Origin: Methanosarcinales archaeon Met12
GTDB lineage: Archaea; Halobacteriota; UBA148; JAJOKI01
Reading direction: 5' to 3'
Length of the DNA stretch: 64,000 nucleotides
Assembly: GCA_002813105.2 (NCBI GenBank)
Contig: CP017966.2
Location: forward strand, 310,001-374,000
Under the pieces are notes generated by a model. It ran no database searches. It saw only the letters and a program-made list of their open reading frames with translations, and was not told the DNA's origin. A program made the translations under genes and the position numbers. Position 1 is the stretch's first letter. Every line of letters starts with the position of its first letter. Of the stretch, positions 53,442-62,660 are shown piece by piece.

Positions 53442-53945
53442 TTAAGGAGTTTCAACACCTCCAAAGCAGAATTCGACATAGCTACATCTTCTGCATAACC
53501 TGCGTTTGATTGGTGGGGACATCTTCCCGGAAACAATTGTGAATATATCCTTCATTATTTGCTCGATGTTTTTAAAGTCGTCATCAGTAGGCTTAACAAT
53601 CTCTTTTTTATTCAACAATGGATAGTTCAATACTCCTATTGCCTTGACGCCCTTTTGATACAGGTAATACAAATAATAGATGAGCTGCCATCTGTGTGCC
53701 TCTTCCATCTTCCTCGACTTCTTGATGTCGTGCACCTCTATGATGTCGCCCTTCTTAACAAAATCAATCGACATCACATTGTCAATGACAACATCCTTTT
53801 TCATCCTCCTATATCTAGATTCGTGTATGAGTTTGCCCATGAGAACGTCCTCCGATTCACGTTCCATCTGGATGTTATGGGAGAAAAGCCAGAGCTTCGT
53901 ATGACAGATGAAATAGTATGCGACCTTCACGCCCGTGATGGTCAT
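53442..53945 (-). CDS. cas4: CRISPR-associated nuclease Cas4
   Basis: A ~167-residue PD-(D/E)XK nuclease. N-terminal cysteine in [14 protein letters not shown], HxxR-like [27 protein letters not shown] catalytic core, C-terminal cluster [11 protein letters not shown]. Sets spacer length and PAM in acquisition. Start at ATG 53945 (MTITGVKV) fits the family; the frame extends further up. Confidence 0.92.
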   Translation of the reverse strand: MTITGVKVAYYFICHTKLWLFSHNIQMERESEDVLMGKLIHESRYRRMKKDVVIDNVMSIDFVKKGDIIEVHDIKKSRKMEEAHRWQLIYYLYYLYQKGVKAIGVLNYPLLNKKEIVKPTDDDFKNIEQIMKDIFTIVSGKMSPPIKRRLCRRCSYVEFCFGGVETP

Positions 53946-53980
53946 GGGTTTGATAGTGGTTTGCAATATCATCGCCTTTT

Positions 53981-54163
53981 TTAATGGGGAGCAAATATTT
54001 CTTCCATTTGATTCAGATCGAACGTTAGAATTTTGTTTTCTTTATAGTATTTCAGACAGGATTTCCTTTTGCCACGTATATCACTATAAACTGGGGCTTT
54101 TTTCTTGTACTCCCCCTCTATAAAATTCAGCTCCTGCCCCCTATCTATAAACTTTATACTCAT
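53981..54163 (-). pseudogene. Remnant of archaeal AAA-type ATPase gene
   Basis: MSIKFIDRGQELNFIEGEYK is the typical N-terminus of archaeal ATPases of the DUF234/AAA_14 group, but the expected P-loop (GRRRVGKT) is missing and the rest reads as unrelated sequence ending at EIFAPH. So the gene is a fragment. Confidence 0.5.
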
Positions 54164-54221
54164 GAGTATAATAATCGTAAGTATATTTCGCTTAAAGCTT
54201 TCTACTAATCCACAAACATCG

Positions 54222-54659
54222 TTATGCATCAGAAGGCAGAATAATACACATTACTCTTCCGTCCATCGAGATTCTCTCAAGCTCCAACAATGATGTATCA
54301 AATGTCACCATCTTTTCAATACCATTTAATAGAAAATTTGCCAGTATCAGTGAGTCCCTGCCACCTAAAGCATACTCCATACCAAGAGATAACCCTATCT
54401 TCGTGATTTCTTTCGTCTGATTTAAGAACAGCGTCGTGTCCAAGTAATCGACCAAAACGTCTGTTGCTTGATTTCTGTCCCACTTTTGTGCGTACACGAG
54501 GGTATGATAGGCTTCATGAATGATGGTTGGGTTGGTTGCAGTGTGTGCGTCACCCAATCTACTTGCATCCTTGTGGTCAGGGTGCTCAGCATCCAAGAAC
54601 GATACTAATACGTTTGTGTCTACTCCCAGATGCTCTTTATCTCCTCTGGCGTCGCCCAT
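54222..54659 (-). CDS. PIN-domain toxin (VapC-like)
   Basis: A 145-residue PIN protein. First acidic residue in HLGVDTNVLVSFLD, middle acidic near TNPTIIHEAYHTLVYA, and GGRDSLILANFLLNG/MVTFDTSLLELER carry the others. Ribonuclease toxin. The ATG at 54659 lies within the antitoxin gene (40 bp overlap); no better start is seen. Confidence 0.85.
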   Translation of the reverse strand: MGDARGDKEHLGVDTNVLVSFLDAEHPDHKDASRLGDAHTATNPTIIHEAYHTLVYAQKWDRNQATDVLVDYLDTTLFLNQTKEITKIGLSLGMEYALGGRDSLILANFLLNGIEKMVTFDTSLLELERISMDGRVMCIILPSDA

Positions 54660-54856
54660 CTTGGTTCCCCCGTCCTTTTTGGGTGAATTCCCCTCAGCTC
54701 TCTCAGACTGGTTCTTTTCTTCCGCAAGGGCTTGAGAATTAAATCCCCATCCTTCCTCTCAAAGGATACTACCATACCTTCCTTAATTCTGCACTGCTTC
54801 CTGAGAGGCGCCGGGATCAATATCCTGCCCTTGTCATCCACAACCGCTTCTGCCAT
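54620..54856 (-). CDS. AbrB/MazE-type antitoxin (VapB-like)
   Basis: A ~78-residue swapped-hairpin DNA-binding protein: MAEAVVDDKGRILIPAPLRKQCRIKEGMVVSFE. C-terminal tail ends with RWATPEEIKSIWE, which should wrap the PIN toxin. TATA box and an inverted repeat lie 35-65 bp upstream. Start chosen at ATG 54856. Confidence 0.85.
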   Translation of the reverse strand: MAEAVVDDKGRILIPAPLRKQCRIKEGMVVSFERKDGDLILKPLRKKRTSLRELRGIHPKRTGEPRWATPEEIKSIWE

Positions 54857-54888
54857 GAGTTCTTCCCTATATCTAATGCGCATCCGCC

Positions 54889-54919
54889 ATATTTAAATGT
54901 TCCCACATGATGGTGGGAA
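54889..54919 (-). promoter_or_regulatory. TATA box and palindromic operator of the AbrB/PIN pair
   Basis: On the minus strand, TTCCCACC-ATCA-TGTGGGAA (54900-54919) is an inverted repeat next to ATTTAAAT (54891-54898). The box is about 40 bp before the antitoxin start. A similar arrangement precedes the nucleotidyltransferase gene (56076-56108). Confidence 0.55.
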
Positions 54920-54988
54920 GATGTAGATATACAGAAATCTCTGCGAGAGATGCAGAAAAGAGGTTGGAGGGAGGGTAGGCACAAGCAA

Positions 54989-55425
54989 TTATAAAAACCC
55001 ATCTCTTGTCAAGGTTTCTTTTATTTTTTCCACAAATTCTCTTGCCCATTTTACTGAATTATTCGCCTCTGTTTTAGATACGAAGCCAACCTTGCCATAC
55101 ACCACCATGTGCCTCTTGCGCCTCATCCTGTCAAAAACAAGAACCCCGTCCGCAAAGTTCCTCCCAAAAATCTCTTCGATAAATCTCAACACTGATACAT
55201 GCTGTGCATTACCTGCAGGCCTATAGCCTCTGGAAAACGTTATCGCTCTTGCAGCCTGTAACATGGCATTATAAGATATCGAGAATGCCCAGTCACAGTC
55301 CTCGCCCAGAATCTTCTCGGCGATCTTCAGATCTCTTTTGCAAGTTCAAAAGATTCTATAACCTTTTTCTTGTCCACGGGCAACTTCTTTATCAATCCTT
55401 CCCGCTCCATCTCTTCAAATTTCAT
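54989..55425 (-). pseudogene. HEPN-domain toxin partner, frameshifted
   Basis: ATG 55425 overlaps the end of the nucleotidyltransferase gene. It reads MKFEEMEREGLIKKLPVDKK to SFELAK, then needs a one-base shift near 55345 to continue RDLKIAEKILGEDCDWAF and onward. Residues MRRKRHMVVYG carry the R-x4-6-H motif of HEPN ribonucleases. Downstream frame ends at 54989. Partner of an MNT antitoxin. Confidence 0.75.
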
Positions 55426-55984
55426 CAATGTCACCTATAAGTGCGATCTTCTTTTCTTTCAACACGTTCTTAACAAAGGGCTCTTCTTCTTTTCTCCGTT
55501 TTTCAAATTGCCATGGAGTGAGAACGATATAGTTTATCTCCCTACAAAAGCGTTCTTCCAACCCTCTGATGACTTTTATCAAATCTTTCTCATCGATTTT
55601 TCCAACCACCATCAAATCTACATCGCTTTTCAGACTTTCCTCGCCCTTCGCAAAGGAGCCATAGATAAATGCTGCTTTTATCTCTCCAAGTTTCGAGAGT
55701 TCCTCCTTCAGCACCCCGCCTATGCCCTCGACCTTGAGGAACATGCCCCTCAACTCTTCATATATCGGCATCTTCCTATCTACAACATAGTATTTCATAT
55801 TCCCTTCGACACTGCTCGTCAGTATCCCTATATCCTCAAGCCTCTGCAGCTCTCTTCGCACAGAGTTGATGTTTTCGCCCGTTTTCCTCATAAGCTCACG
55901 AACGTAAAACTTCCTGTCAGGGTTTAGCAAGAACAGCGTGAGTATCTTCACTCTCGTTTTCGAGCCCATAATCGCTTCAAGCAT
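55415..55984 (-). CDS. wHTH-nucleotidyltransferase (MNT antitoxin-like)
   Basis: A ~189-residue protein: N-terminal winged helix (KILTLFLLNPDRKFYVRELMRKTGENINSVRRELQRLEDIGIL), then a minimal nucleotidyltransferase with GSFAKGEESLKSDVDLMVVG. Such proteins AMPylate and silence HEPN toxins and may regulate their own operon. Pairs with the HEPN gene downstream. Start set at ATG 55984. Confidence 0.85.
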   Translation of the reverse strand: MLEAIMGSKTRVKILTLFLLNPDRKFYVRELMRKTGENINSVRRELQRLEDIGILTSSVEGNMKYYVVDRKMPIYEELRGMFLKVEGIGGVLKEELSKLGEIKAAFIYGSFAKGEESLKSDVDLMVVGKIDEKDLIKVIRGLEERFCREINYIVLTPWQFEKRRKEEEPFVKNVLKEKKIALIGDIDEI

Positions 55985-56075
55985 ATGAATACATATTGTA
56001 TCTAATAGGATAAAAAAGTTATTCAAGAGAGTGGCTGGAGTGGTGTTAAAGTTGAGTTTGGGTGTACGTCCACTG

Positions 56076-56108
56076 TATTTAAATATTCCCATGTGGGGGT
56101 GGGGAGAA
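56076..56108 (-). promoter_or_regulatory. TATA box and operator-like palindrome before the MNT gene
   Basis: Contains TATTTAAATATT and, adjoining it, TTCCCATGTGGGGGTGGGGA. It matches the layout and core of the 54889-54919 site. The gap 56109-56175 holds nothing else. Confidence 0.5.
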
Positions 56109-56175
56109 GGCGTTTTACATGTCGGTATCGGGTGAGAGATTAGATTGTGTTAGTGAGGCTGGTTTTGATGATTTT

Positions 56176-58698
56176 TTAAATAATAGTATCTAAATCTTGC
56201 AACCCAAATTCAAAAGTATAAGGCCGATTTCCAATTCTGATGAACTTATAAGATCCTATAAGATCCTCTTTACCATGGTTTATAGAGAAATACCTCCAAG
56301 GGGAGATTTTTAGTAAATATTTTGATATTTCATTAATACCATCAGTATTTAATTTACCGTTTTTTGCAAATTTGTCGTCAGCATGTACCTTTTGAATAAA
56401 ATTTTCTGCTGATATTTCTTTGTTTTCGTACTTGAATATTTGAGGTAATACGTCAAATTTTTGTCTATCTATTCTTCTTGTCCTAATTCTCATACGCCCA
56501 CCGTTTTCTTCATCTCTAAACGGTTTTTTTCCAAAGATAATATCTTCTTTGTATGGTTCCCAAAAGCTCACAGAAGGATTAAAACCTTTAAACAAATTTT
56601 CATTTTTGTATACATTATTCATCATCTTTATCCCACTCTCAAATGTATAAACTGGCTCAGAACCAATCTCCCTCCTAGTACCATCTATAATCTCGCCGAT
56701 CAATTCATTCTCTTTTGATTTTTCTTTTGTATAATATGGATAACACAGCGTTCCCGTGTCGAATATATGGAAATGGTATTCATGATCCGAATCAAGTCTT
56801 TGACACTGCTCACAATTACATTTCTTAGCGGTAAAATTGCTATGCCTTCTATGTAACCTGCCACCCCTTTGAATTAAAGAATCCATAGGTGCCAAATCAG
56901 AAATCAATAAATCAAAGGATATATTTAGGCTTATTTCTGCCACTTGCGTTCCAACAAAGATGATACTTTCATTTGTATTAAAACCGAACTTTTTACAATA
57001 TTCTATTTCATCATTTTTTAGTTGCTTGGTTATGCCTTTACCAAATAATCTTAAAATCTTCTCTTTGATTGGTCTATCTTTGCGCATGAATTCAGAGTTA
57101 TAGAGCAATATCTGCCGTCTAGGGAATTTTGATTTTAACTCGTTAAATATTTCCTTCGATTCTCTAACGGTGTTAACGATGATGCCAATGTTGAGGCTTG
57201 GCGAGTTGCATATTAAATCAAAAAGAGCATTGGAACAAACGTTGTTTGTTAAATCATATATTGGTTCTTTGTGATATCTAAACCTATACGGTTGTTTTTT
57301 ATTGTTGTTTGCATCTAGTCCCTTGCTCTTTATTTTTACATATTTCACCTCAAACTTTTCTTTTATTTGTTTTGGTATAGTTGCACTCATAAGTATATGA
57401 GGAATTTTTAGTCTTCTCAATATCTTACAGAGACATTCAATCATCCCAATCGTGTGTGTGTCATAATAATGGAGCTCATCTATCACAACCAAGCTTGTTT
57501 GTATATTCCCAAATGCCCTAGGCGCGTATTTATAGCCATTAACGAGAGACAACAAAAGATGATCTATCGTTGAAATGTTGAACGGTTTTGAATAGAAAAC
57601 ACTCCAATATTTTTGATTACTGATAGGAAAAGCATCTCCAGAGTTATCCTCTCCTTCTCCTTTTTCTATTAAGAAACTCATTACCTCTGAGTGGTATATT
57701 CCAATCCACTCTGATGGAATGTCATACTCTTTCTCAAATTCGTAAAACATGTTATTGGTTGTTGTTTGTGTAGGAAGGACAAAAATAACCCTGTTAATTA
57801 GCCCATTTTTGAAAAGTTCTTTTGCATACATTAAAGCGGTCAGTGTTTTTCCTTCACCACAAGGAGCCTCAATTCTTAGTGGTTTTATGCCTTCGTTTAA
57901 ATACGAAGGTGAAGAAAACAAATCCAAAATGTCTTTTTGTATACCAGTTAATTCCTTTTTTCCCTCGACATTTTTGATTTTCTCATAAATCATTTTTGGC
58001 GATGGAAACCATTCCTTTAATTTATTGGTTCTTTTAGAGCCTCGTATCTGCTCCTCTTCAAATTTACTAGCGATACCATCGGATGTTACTAACAAGGAAA
58101 GCATGAGGCAATATTTCGCCTTAAATGTTGTATTTATTTGCTTATTTTCGTCCCATAAAGTTCTAAAGGTTGGGCGCTGACAGTCCTTTTGATATTCTTT
58201 AAGCTGTTTAAAATAATCACTCTGGGAAAGATTTAAGGGGGGCAAAGTAAAATTAGATTTTTCGTTAAATTCTTTCAGATATTCCAAAAGGAACTCAGAA
58301 GGATACCCTAAAGTGCTCCAAGAAGATTCCGTGAGCAGTGAATGATGCGAAATGGCTGTAAGAAGAGGAGTCTCATCACTCAACTCGTATTTATTATCCT
58401 GAATTAGAAAATATCCGGAGTATGGTGCATGTGGGGGGAGATTTGGCTTTTCTTTTCTTGCTTCTTCTTGCCACTTTCTCGTAACTTTGCCGAAATCGTG
58501 ATAGTGCATTGCTAATCTTGTTCCTGATTGAAATTTACCAAAAGCTATCTTATTCCGATTACACCATTTCTTTAGTACCTCTTTGTTTGTTGAAAGCAAG
58601 TAGTTAAGTACAAATTCACAATCTTTAGAGTGCTGGTCAAATGTTGTGCGTCCATCACTTTTTGCTAAAACTTCATAGAAAGACAATATATTCACCAC
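56176..58698 (-). CDS. cas3: CRISPR-associated helicase-nuclease Cas3
   Basis: An 840-residue Cas3 with N-terminal HD nuclease (HYHDFGKVTRKWQEE, ending ~residue 240) and SF2 helicase: Walker A APCGEGKTLTALMYA, DExH box VVIDELHYYD, motif III ILMSATIP, motif VI QRGGRLHRRH. Degrades target DNA after Cascade binding. Start is GTG (no ATG fits), overlapping cas5 by 26 bp. Full length. Confidence 0.94.
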   Translation of the reverse strand: MVNILSFYEVLAKSDGRTTFDQHSKDCEFVLNYLLSTNKEVLKKWCNRNKIAFGKFQSGTRLAMHYHDFGKVTRKWQEEARKEKPNLPPHAPYSGYFLIQDNKYELSDETPLLTAISHHSLLTESSWSTLGYPSEFLLEYLKEFNEKSNFTLPPLNLSQSDYFKQLKEYQKDCQRPTFRTLWDENKQINTTFKAKYCLMLSLLVTSDGIASKFEEEQIRGSKRTNKLKEWFPSPKMIYEKIKNVEGKKELTGIQKDILDLFSSPSYLNEGIKPLRIEAPCGEGKTLTALMYAKELFKNGLINRVIFVLPTQTTTNNMFYEFEKEYDIPSEWIGIYHSEVMSFLIEKGEGEDNSGDAFPISNQKYWSVFYSKPFNISTIDHLLLSLVNGYKYAPRAFGNIQTSLVVIDELHYYDTHTIGMIECLCKILRRLKIPHILMSATIPKQIKEKFEVKYVKIKSKGLDANNNKKQPYRFRYHKEPIYDLTNNVCSNALFDLICNSPSLNIGIIVNTVRESKEIFNELKSKFPRRQILLYNSEFMRKDRPIKEKILRLFGKGITKQLKNDEIEYCKKFGFNTNESIIFVGTQVAEISLNISFDLLISDLAPMDSLIQRGGRLHRRHSNFTAKKCNCEQCQRLDSDHEYHFHIFDTGTLCYPYYTKEKSKENELIGEIIDGTRREIGSEPVYTFESGIKMMNNVYKNENLFKGFNPSVSFWEPYKEDIIFGKKPFRDEENGGRMRIRTRRIDRQKFDVLPQIFKYENKEISAENFIQKVHADDKFAKNGKLNTDGINEISKYLLKISPWRYFSINHGKEDLIGSYKFIRIGNRPYTFEFGLQDLDTII

Positions 58699-59626
58699 AA
58701 ACGTTAATGCAAGAGACTTCCTCCCCTATATCGCCATAAGGAACGGAACATAATAGTTTATGTTTTTCACTTGAGTCGTATCTCAGTTTTACAGGCATCT
58801 TCACCAATTGGGAGTTTTGATATACGCCAGGTAGCACAGAGGATATTTGTGATGAAGCATCATTCTCATCTTCGACTTCAACTAAGCCATCCCCCTCAAT
58901 TCCTACATCAACTATGCCATCGCTTTCGCCTAGATATAATAGCCTTTTAGGAGTTCTTAGATGAAATGAGAGATTGTTCAGAGAATAATCACCAGAGCCG
59001 TCTAAAGAGTGGATGTAAATAGTATATCTCGGTCGTATCAGTCTCTGTCGATTAACCTGGCTTCTTAGCCAATATTTACGTATCTCGTATTTTACTTTCT
59101 CTGGTAATCCCCTCCAATGTTGTTTAATGAAATCAAAGAGTTCATTTGTTTCTTTGACAGTCGCTCCTTTTTGTTTTAGTGTATCCATAATGTTTTTTAA
59201 ATCGTCATTCTTTATATTTTGTCTCTTCAATTCATTTGCGATTTTATTAACCTCTTGTTTCTTCATATCTAAATTACCAAACAACTCGATTTTTTTTGTT
59301 ATTTCACCTTCTAAATTGGCTTCTTCTTCTTCGATTTTTCTATTTCCTTTCAAAATATTCAAATAGTCATCGATTTTTTCTCCCATGTCTCGTACAACTA
59401 TCGAAAATCGTAACTTAGAGTAATCGCACAGGTATTCCTTAATAAGCCATTGCTTTGCATTAGTATCATCAATTGTATGCACCGCTGGTTTTCCCAACGC
59501 ATTCAATATCATTCCAAATATTGTTGGCGGGGGCGGGAATGGATACGTCTGTTGTATATTCATCGTTCCGTATTCTGCAAATGAGCACCAGAACGGAATG
59601 TTCAGATCAATTTTTAGCAATTTCAT
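58673..59626 (-). CDS. cas5: CRISPR Cascade subunit Cas5
   Basis: A 317-residue Cas5. N-terminal MKLLKIDLNIPFWCSFAEYG and TYPFPPPPTIFGMILNALG are typical RAMP/Cas5t sequences; C-terminal half IRPRYTIYIHSLDGSG. It is 60-80 residues longer than usual because of a charged helical insert (about residues 84-175, with EEEEANLEGEITKKIELFG). Caps the crRNA 5' handle. Confidence 0.88.
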   Translation of the reverse strand: MKLLKIDLNIPFWCSFAEYGTMNIQQTYPFPPPPTIFGMILNALGKPAVHTIDDTNAKQWLIKEYLCDYSKLRFSIVVRDMGEKIDDYLNILKGNRKIEEEEANLEGEITKKIELFGNLDMKKQEVNKIANELKRQNIKNDDLKNIMDTLKQKGATVKETNELFDFIKQHWRGLPEKVKYEIRKYWLRSQVNRQRLIRPRYTIYIHSLDGSGDYSLNNLSFHLRTPKRLLYLGESDGIVDVGIEGDGLVEVEDENDASSQISSVLPGVYQNSQLVKMPVKLRYDSSEKHKLLCSVPYGDIGEEVSCINVCGEYIVFL

Positions 59627-59628
59627 TT

Positions 59629-60681
59629 TTAGGTTCCGCTGTTGAATAGTTTGATTGTTTCTTGGATTGCCTCTCTCGGTGTGTTACACAAAACTAAACC
59701 CTTCTTCTTCATATTTTCATCTTTGAGAATTGCTATTATATCCTTCTCGTTGTTGATGATACCAGATATCAGCCCGGCATAAATTTTTGTTTGGGGTATG
59801 GCTAAGCAATCTTCCAATATCTCCTTAAACATTTTAGGATTTATGCATCCTTTTTCATCCATTTGCAGAGCAGAAGATAGTCTATGGTTGTATCGCCCCT
59901 GAACACTCAGCAATATCACGTCTGGTGTAGCGTTTGTCAATTCCCGGCTCTGACTTGCGAAGTCGCTGATGTCAGAGATAGCACTTAAAATAGCTTTAAT
60001 TCTTTCTTTCCTTTCAGATTCACTGTTTTCTCCATACAAATCTTTGCGATTGATCCCGTTTATTTTAGCATTCGTGCCTTCACCTTCAATTATCGGTACT
60101 TCTTCCACGCCCAATGCATCTATATCTATGGATACACTAACCCTGTAAATATTCTCTATGAGCTGTTTGTATGCAATAGCCTGTCTTATGTCATAAGGAG
60201 CTCCAAACTCTTTTTTACATTTGGGGCATTTAAGGTTCGCTCCTTCTTTAATCTCTTTCTTTCCTTCTTCCCTTGCCCAGTATGGATTTATCTTTTCATG
60301 ACATTCAGGACATTCTATATCACTTACCAATCTGAGAATCATATCGGTCACAATCGAACTTCTAATTTGACCCATTGCGGGAGATGCTTTTATCGGGCTC
60401 CATCGCTTCGATCCCTTGCTGGGCACCAGATATCCAAACATATCGCAGAGCCAGCAGTTTTTTATATCCTCACACTGGGACTCAACAGTACACCTGAATT
60501 TATCTGGATACTCTCTCCGAATTGCTTTTCTCAACGCATGCCTTACGGATTGTCCTGAAATGTAGGGTAATCCATTTTTGTACGTTTTTAGTTCTTTTAG
60601 GTTACTACTTCCTTCTCCGGCGTTCAGATTTGATAGGTCGGTCTTGAACAACCAAGTCGCATCGATGCATTTTTCCTTCAT
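59629..60681 (-). CDS. cas7: CRISPR Cascade backbone Cas7 (Cst2/DevR type)
   Basis: A ~350-residue RAMP. GLPYISGQSVRHALRKAIRREYP is the typical DevR/Cst2 N-terminal region; FASQSRELTNATPDVILLSVQGRYNHRLSSALQ the C-terminal core. A zinc-ribbon insert CPECHEKINPYWAREEG... CPKCKKEFG and CDMFGYL add cysteines. Start ATG 60681 has AAGGAGGTAAATGAT before it. Overlaps the end of cas8 region. Confidence 0.9.
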   Translation of the reverse strand: MKEKCIDATWLFKTDLSNLNAGEGSSNLKELKTYKNGLPYISGQSVRHALRKAIRREYPDKFRCTVESQCEDIKNCWLCDMFGYLVPSKGSKRWSPIKASPAMGQIRSSIVTDMILRLVSDIECPECHEKINPYWAREEGKKEIKEGANLKCPKCKKEFGAPYDIRQAIAYKQLIENIYRVSVSIDIDALGVEEVPIIEGEGTNAKINGINRKDLYGENSESERKERIKAILSAISDISDFASQSRELTNATPDVILLSVQGRYNHRLSSALQMDEKGCINPKMFKEILEDCLAIPQTKIYAGLISGIINNEKDIIAILKDENMKKKGLVLCNTPREAIQETIKLFNSGT

Positions 60682-60682
60682 A

Positions 60683-62395
60683 TCATTTACCTCCTTGTGT
60701 TTTTCTGTTTTTATAGTTCTCCGAAAGTGTATAGACACTCATGAATGACACAAAATAGTTTTTAATGTCATCAAATTTTGCTCTTTCCAGAGATCCCAAA
60801 AATATCTCCATGCTCTCTTTATCCAACCAATAGTTTTTATCTTTATTTAATGCACTTATTTTGGCAAGTCTAAATGACGCATCTGCCATAGCACTTCTAA
60901 AATCTTCTGGACTTGAAGCATATGCAAACTTTGTCATCATGCCAACATCTTCGCTAAAACCTTTTCCTATGGTTTCCGCCACTTCTTTACATGCTTTTCT
61001 TACATTTTCCTCCAACATTGTCGATACCTCCATTATTTTATCTAAAAACACTTCCCTAAATAGATAGAGTGGTGGACTTCCCTGCGCCCTAGACCCCATC
61101 CGAATTCTGTCTGATTTAGAAATACTTTCCTTTGCCATCTTGAATAAACCGTTTGAAATTTTTTTGGCATCGAATTTTAAAATTCCATTATATAATCTTT
61201 CCATCTCATTTTCATCAAATATGTCAAACGAAAAGTTACAAAGGACATCTGGAACTAAATAAACATCATCATTGTTTGTGGGGTCTTTATGGGGTTTTAA
61301 TATTTCGTAAACTTTTTCATTTGCTCGTCTATGGAAAATTGAATGTGAATTTTTTGAAATGAATAGCCATTCGACCATGTCTACAAATTTCTCTTTTGTA
61401 ACCTCTATAAAAGGGGAAATAGTTAACTCCTCTGGATCTTTCTCGGAATATCTATTTTTTATGTTATGTAACAAAGTAAGCATGGATGCAGATTTGGATT
61501 TATGTGGTAAAAATCTGATATTGGTGGAATAGGAAGTGCATCGGGAACCAGAAAAATCGACATATTGCCCTTTTAAAGAAAGGTTATTGTTTATTATTCG
61601 CAGCGTTTCTATATTTACTGTATTTGGAATTGCCAAATAAGTCTCTTTCCCGGGGATATAGAAAAAAGGAATGTAGTAGTCGAATAGAGAGAAATAAGAC
61701 AAAATAATGCACTTTGGGCATGATTTTACCTTCTTTCTAATATCGGTGCTGAAACCTTCAACAATATTGTTGTGGTGTTCACTTGATAATGGATTAAAAA
61801 ATTGTTTCATTTCGATGAGGGTACTTGTGGCCATTCCACATACTGGGCAGATTTCATTTCCGTCCTTAAGTTCTCTTAACTTCTTAAAATCTCCATGGTT
61901 TTTAAGATTCAGTCCTATTCCCAGATAGTTGTCTTCGCTTCCTAAATAATTCATTCGCATCTTCCAAATTTGTTGTCTCTTTCCGTCAGAGTGATTTTTA
62001 TCTTTCAGTATTTTTCTTTCAGAATCCAAAATTCCCATTGTATTTTTTACCTCGCCTTTAAGAGCAGGGTATTCTTTAGGGGGGGCATAACTCGCATTTG
62101 ACTCTTTGTTTATAATTTTAAATGCCGTAGAGAAGTTGTATGTACCTTTTGCTGCGATGTTGTGAAGCGCTTGAGAGATGCACCCGTATAAACTCTCACT
62201 GTCCTCTGAAGATATTAGAATATGCCCCTCATTAAGTTCTATATTTGTCTCATCCTCAGAGAGTTCATTTATCTTACGTACTTCCTGAACAAGGGCAATT
62301 AAACCGTTATTTACCCATGAGTTGTTGGTGGAATTTAAGATTAGTGTTTTATTCTGATTTCCAATATTTATTTCTAAGCTTATGTCGTCCCTCAT
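60683..62395 (-). CDS. cas8: CRISPR Cascade large subunit Cas8 (Cst1-like, type I-B)
   Basis: A 570-residue protein with a CPVCGMATSTLIEM ... KSCPKCIILSYFS zinc-finger (CxxC...CxxC) region, as in Cst1/Cas8a1 type proteins. Large subunit that reads the PAM and contacts Cas3. Sits first in the cas8-cas7-cas5-cas3 run. Start ATG 62395. Confidence 0.82.
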   Translation of the reverse strand: MRDDISLEINIGNQNKTLILNSTNNSWVNNGLIALVQEVRKINELSEDETNIELNEGHILISSEDSESLYGCISQALHNIAAKGTYNFSTAFKIINKESNASYAPPKEYPALKGEVKNTMGILDSERKILKDKNHSDGKRQQIWKMRMNYLGSEDNYLGIGLNLKNHGDFKKLRELKDGNEICPVCGMATSTLIEMKQFFNPLSSEHHNNIVEGFSTDIRKKVKSCPKCIILSYFSLFDYYIPFFYIPGKETYLAIPNTVNIETLRIINNNLSLKGQYVDFSGSRCTSYSTNIRFLPHKSKSASMLTLLHNIKNRYSEKDPEELTISPFIEVTKEKFVDMVEWLFISKNSHSIFHRRANEKVYEILKPHKDPTNNDDVYLVPDVLCNFSFDIFDENEMERLYNGILKFDAKKISNGLFKMAKESISKSDRIRMGSRAQGSPPLYLFREVFLDKIMEVSTMLEENVRKACKEVAETIGKGFSEDVGMMTKFAYASSPEDFRSAMADASFRLAKISALNKDKNYWLDKESMEIFLGSLERAKFDDIKNYFVSFMSVYTLSENYKNRKTQGGK

Positions 62396-62397
62396 TC

Positions 62398-62452
62398 ACA
62401 ACCTCCACACATCCAAAGCCCATCGCATTCTTCATATCTCTATTCCTTCTTT
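62398..62452. repeat. 55-bp direct repeat, copy 1
   Basis: Matches 63587-63641 at 52 of 55 positions (shares CCCATCGCATTCTTCATATC). Lies right at the 5' end of cas8; the second copy covers the 3' end of the MNT gene at 63621. It suggests duplication of the DNA between or around these genes. Confidence 0.85.
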
Positions 62453-62474
62453 TCAATTTTCTCCAATTGAATGT

Positions 62475-62660
62475 TCATCTCTCTCGCTTCTTTTTGAGCT
62501 CAATTAGCCAAACTCCCAAATCATTTGCACCAAACTTCAAGATAGCTTTATCCGTCTCCAGCGTAAAAATCTGATCCACGCTTTCTTCTATGGTGAACTT
62601 CACGATCTTTTGCCCCACTATTTCATCGAAATACGATTATATATTCTTATCGCCTTCCAT
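62475..62660 (-). pseudogene. Small ORF with in-frame stop after HEPN gene
   Basis: ATG 62660 overlaps the HEPN gene's stop. It reads MEGDKNI, then TAA, then a clean 53-codon frame (SYFDEIVGQKIVKFTIEES to LIELKKKRER). The region has no other ORF. A damaged third partner of the HEPN gene, or a protein that starts at an internal GTG. The rest of the gap 62453-62474 shows nothing. Confidence 0.5.
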
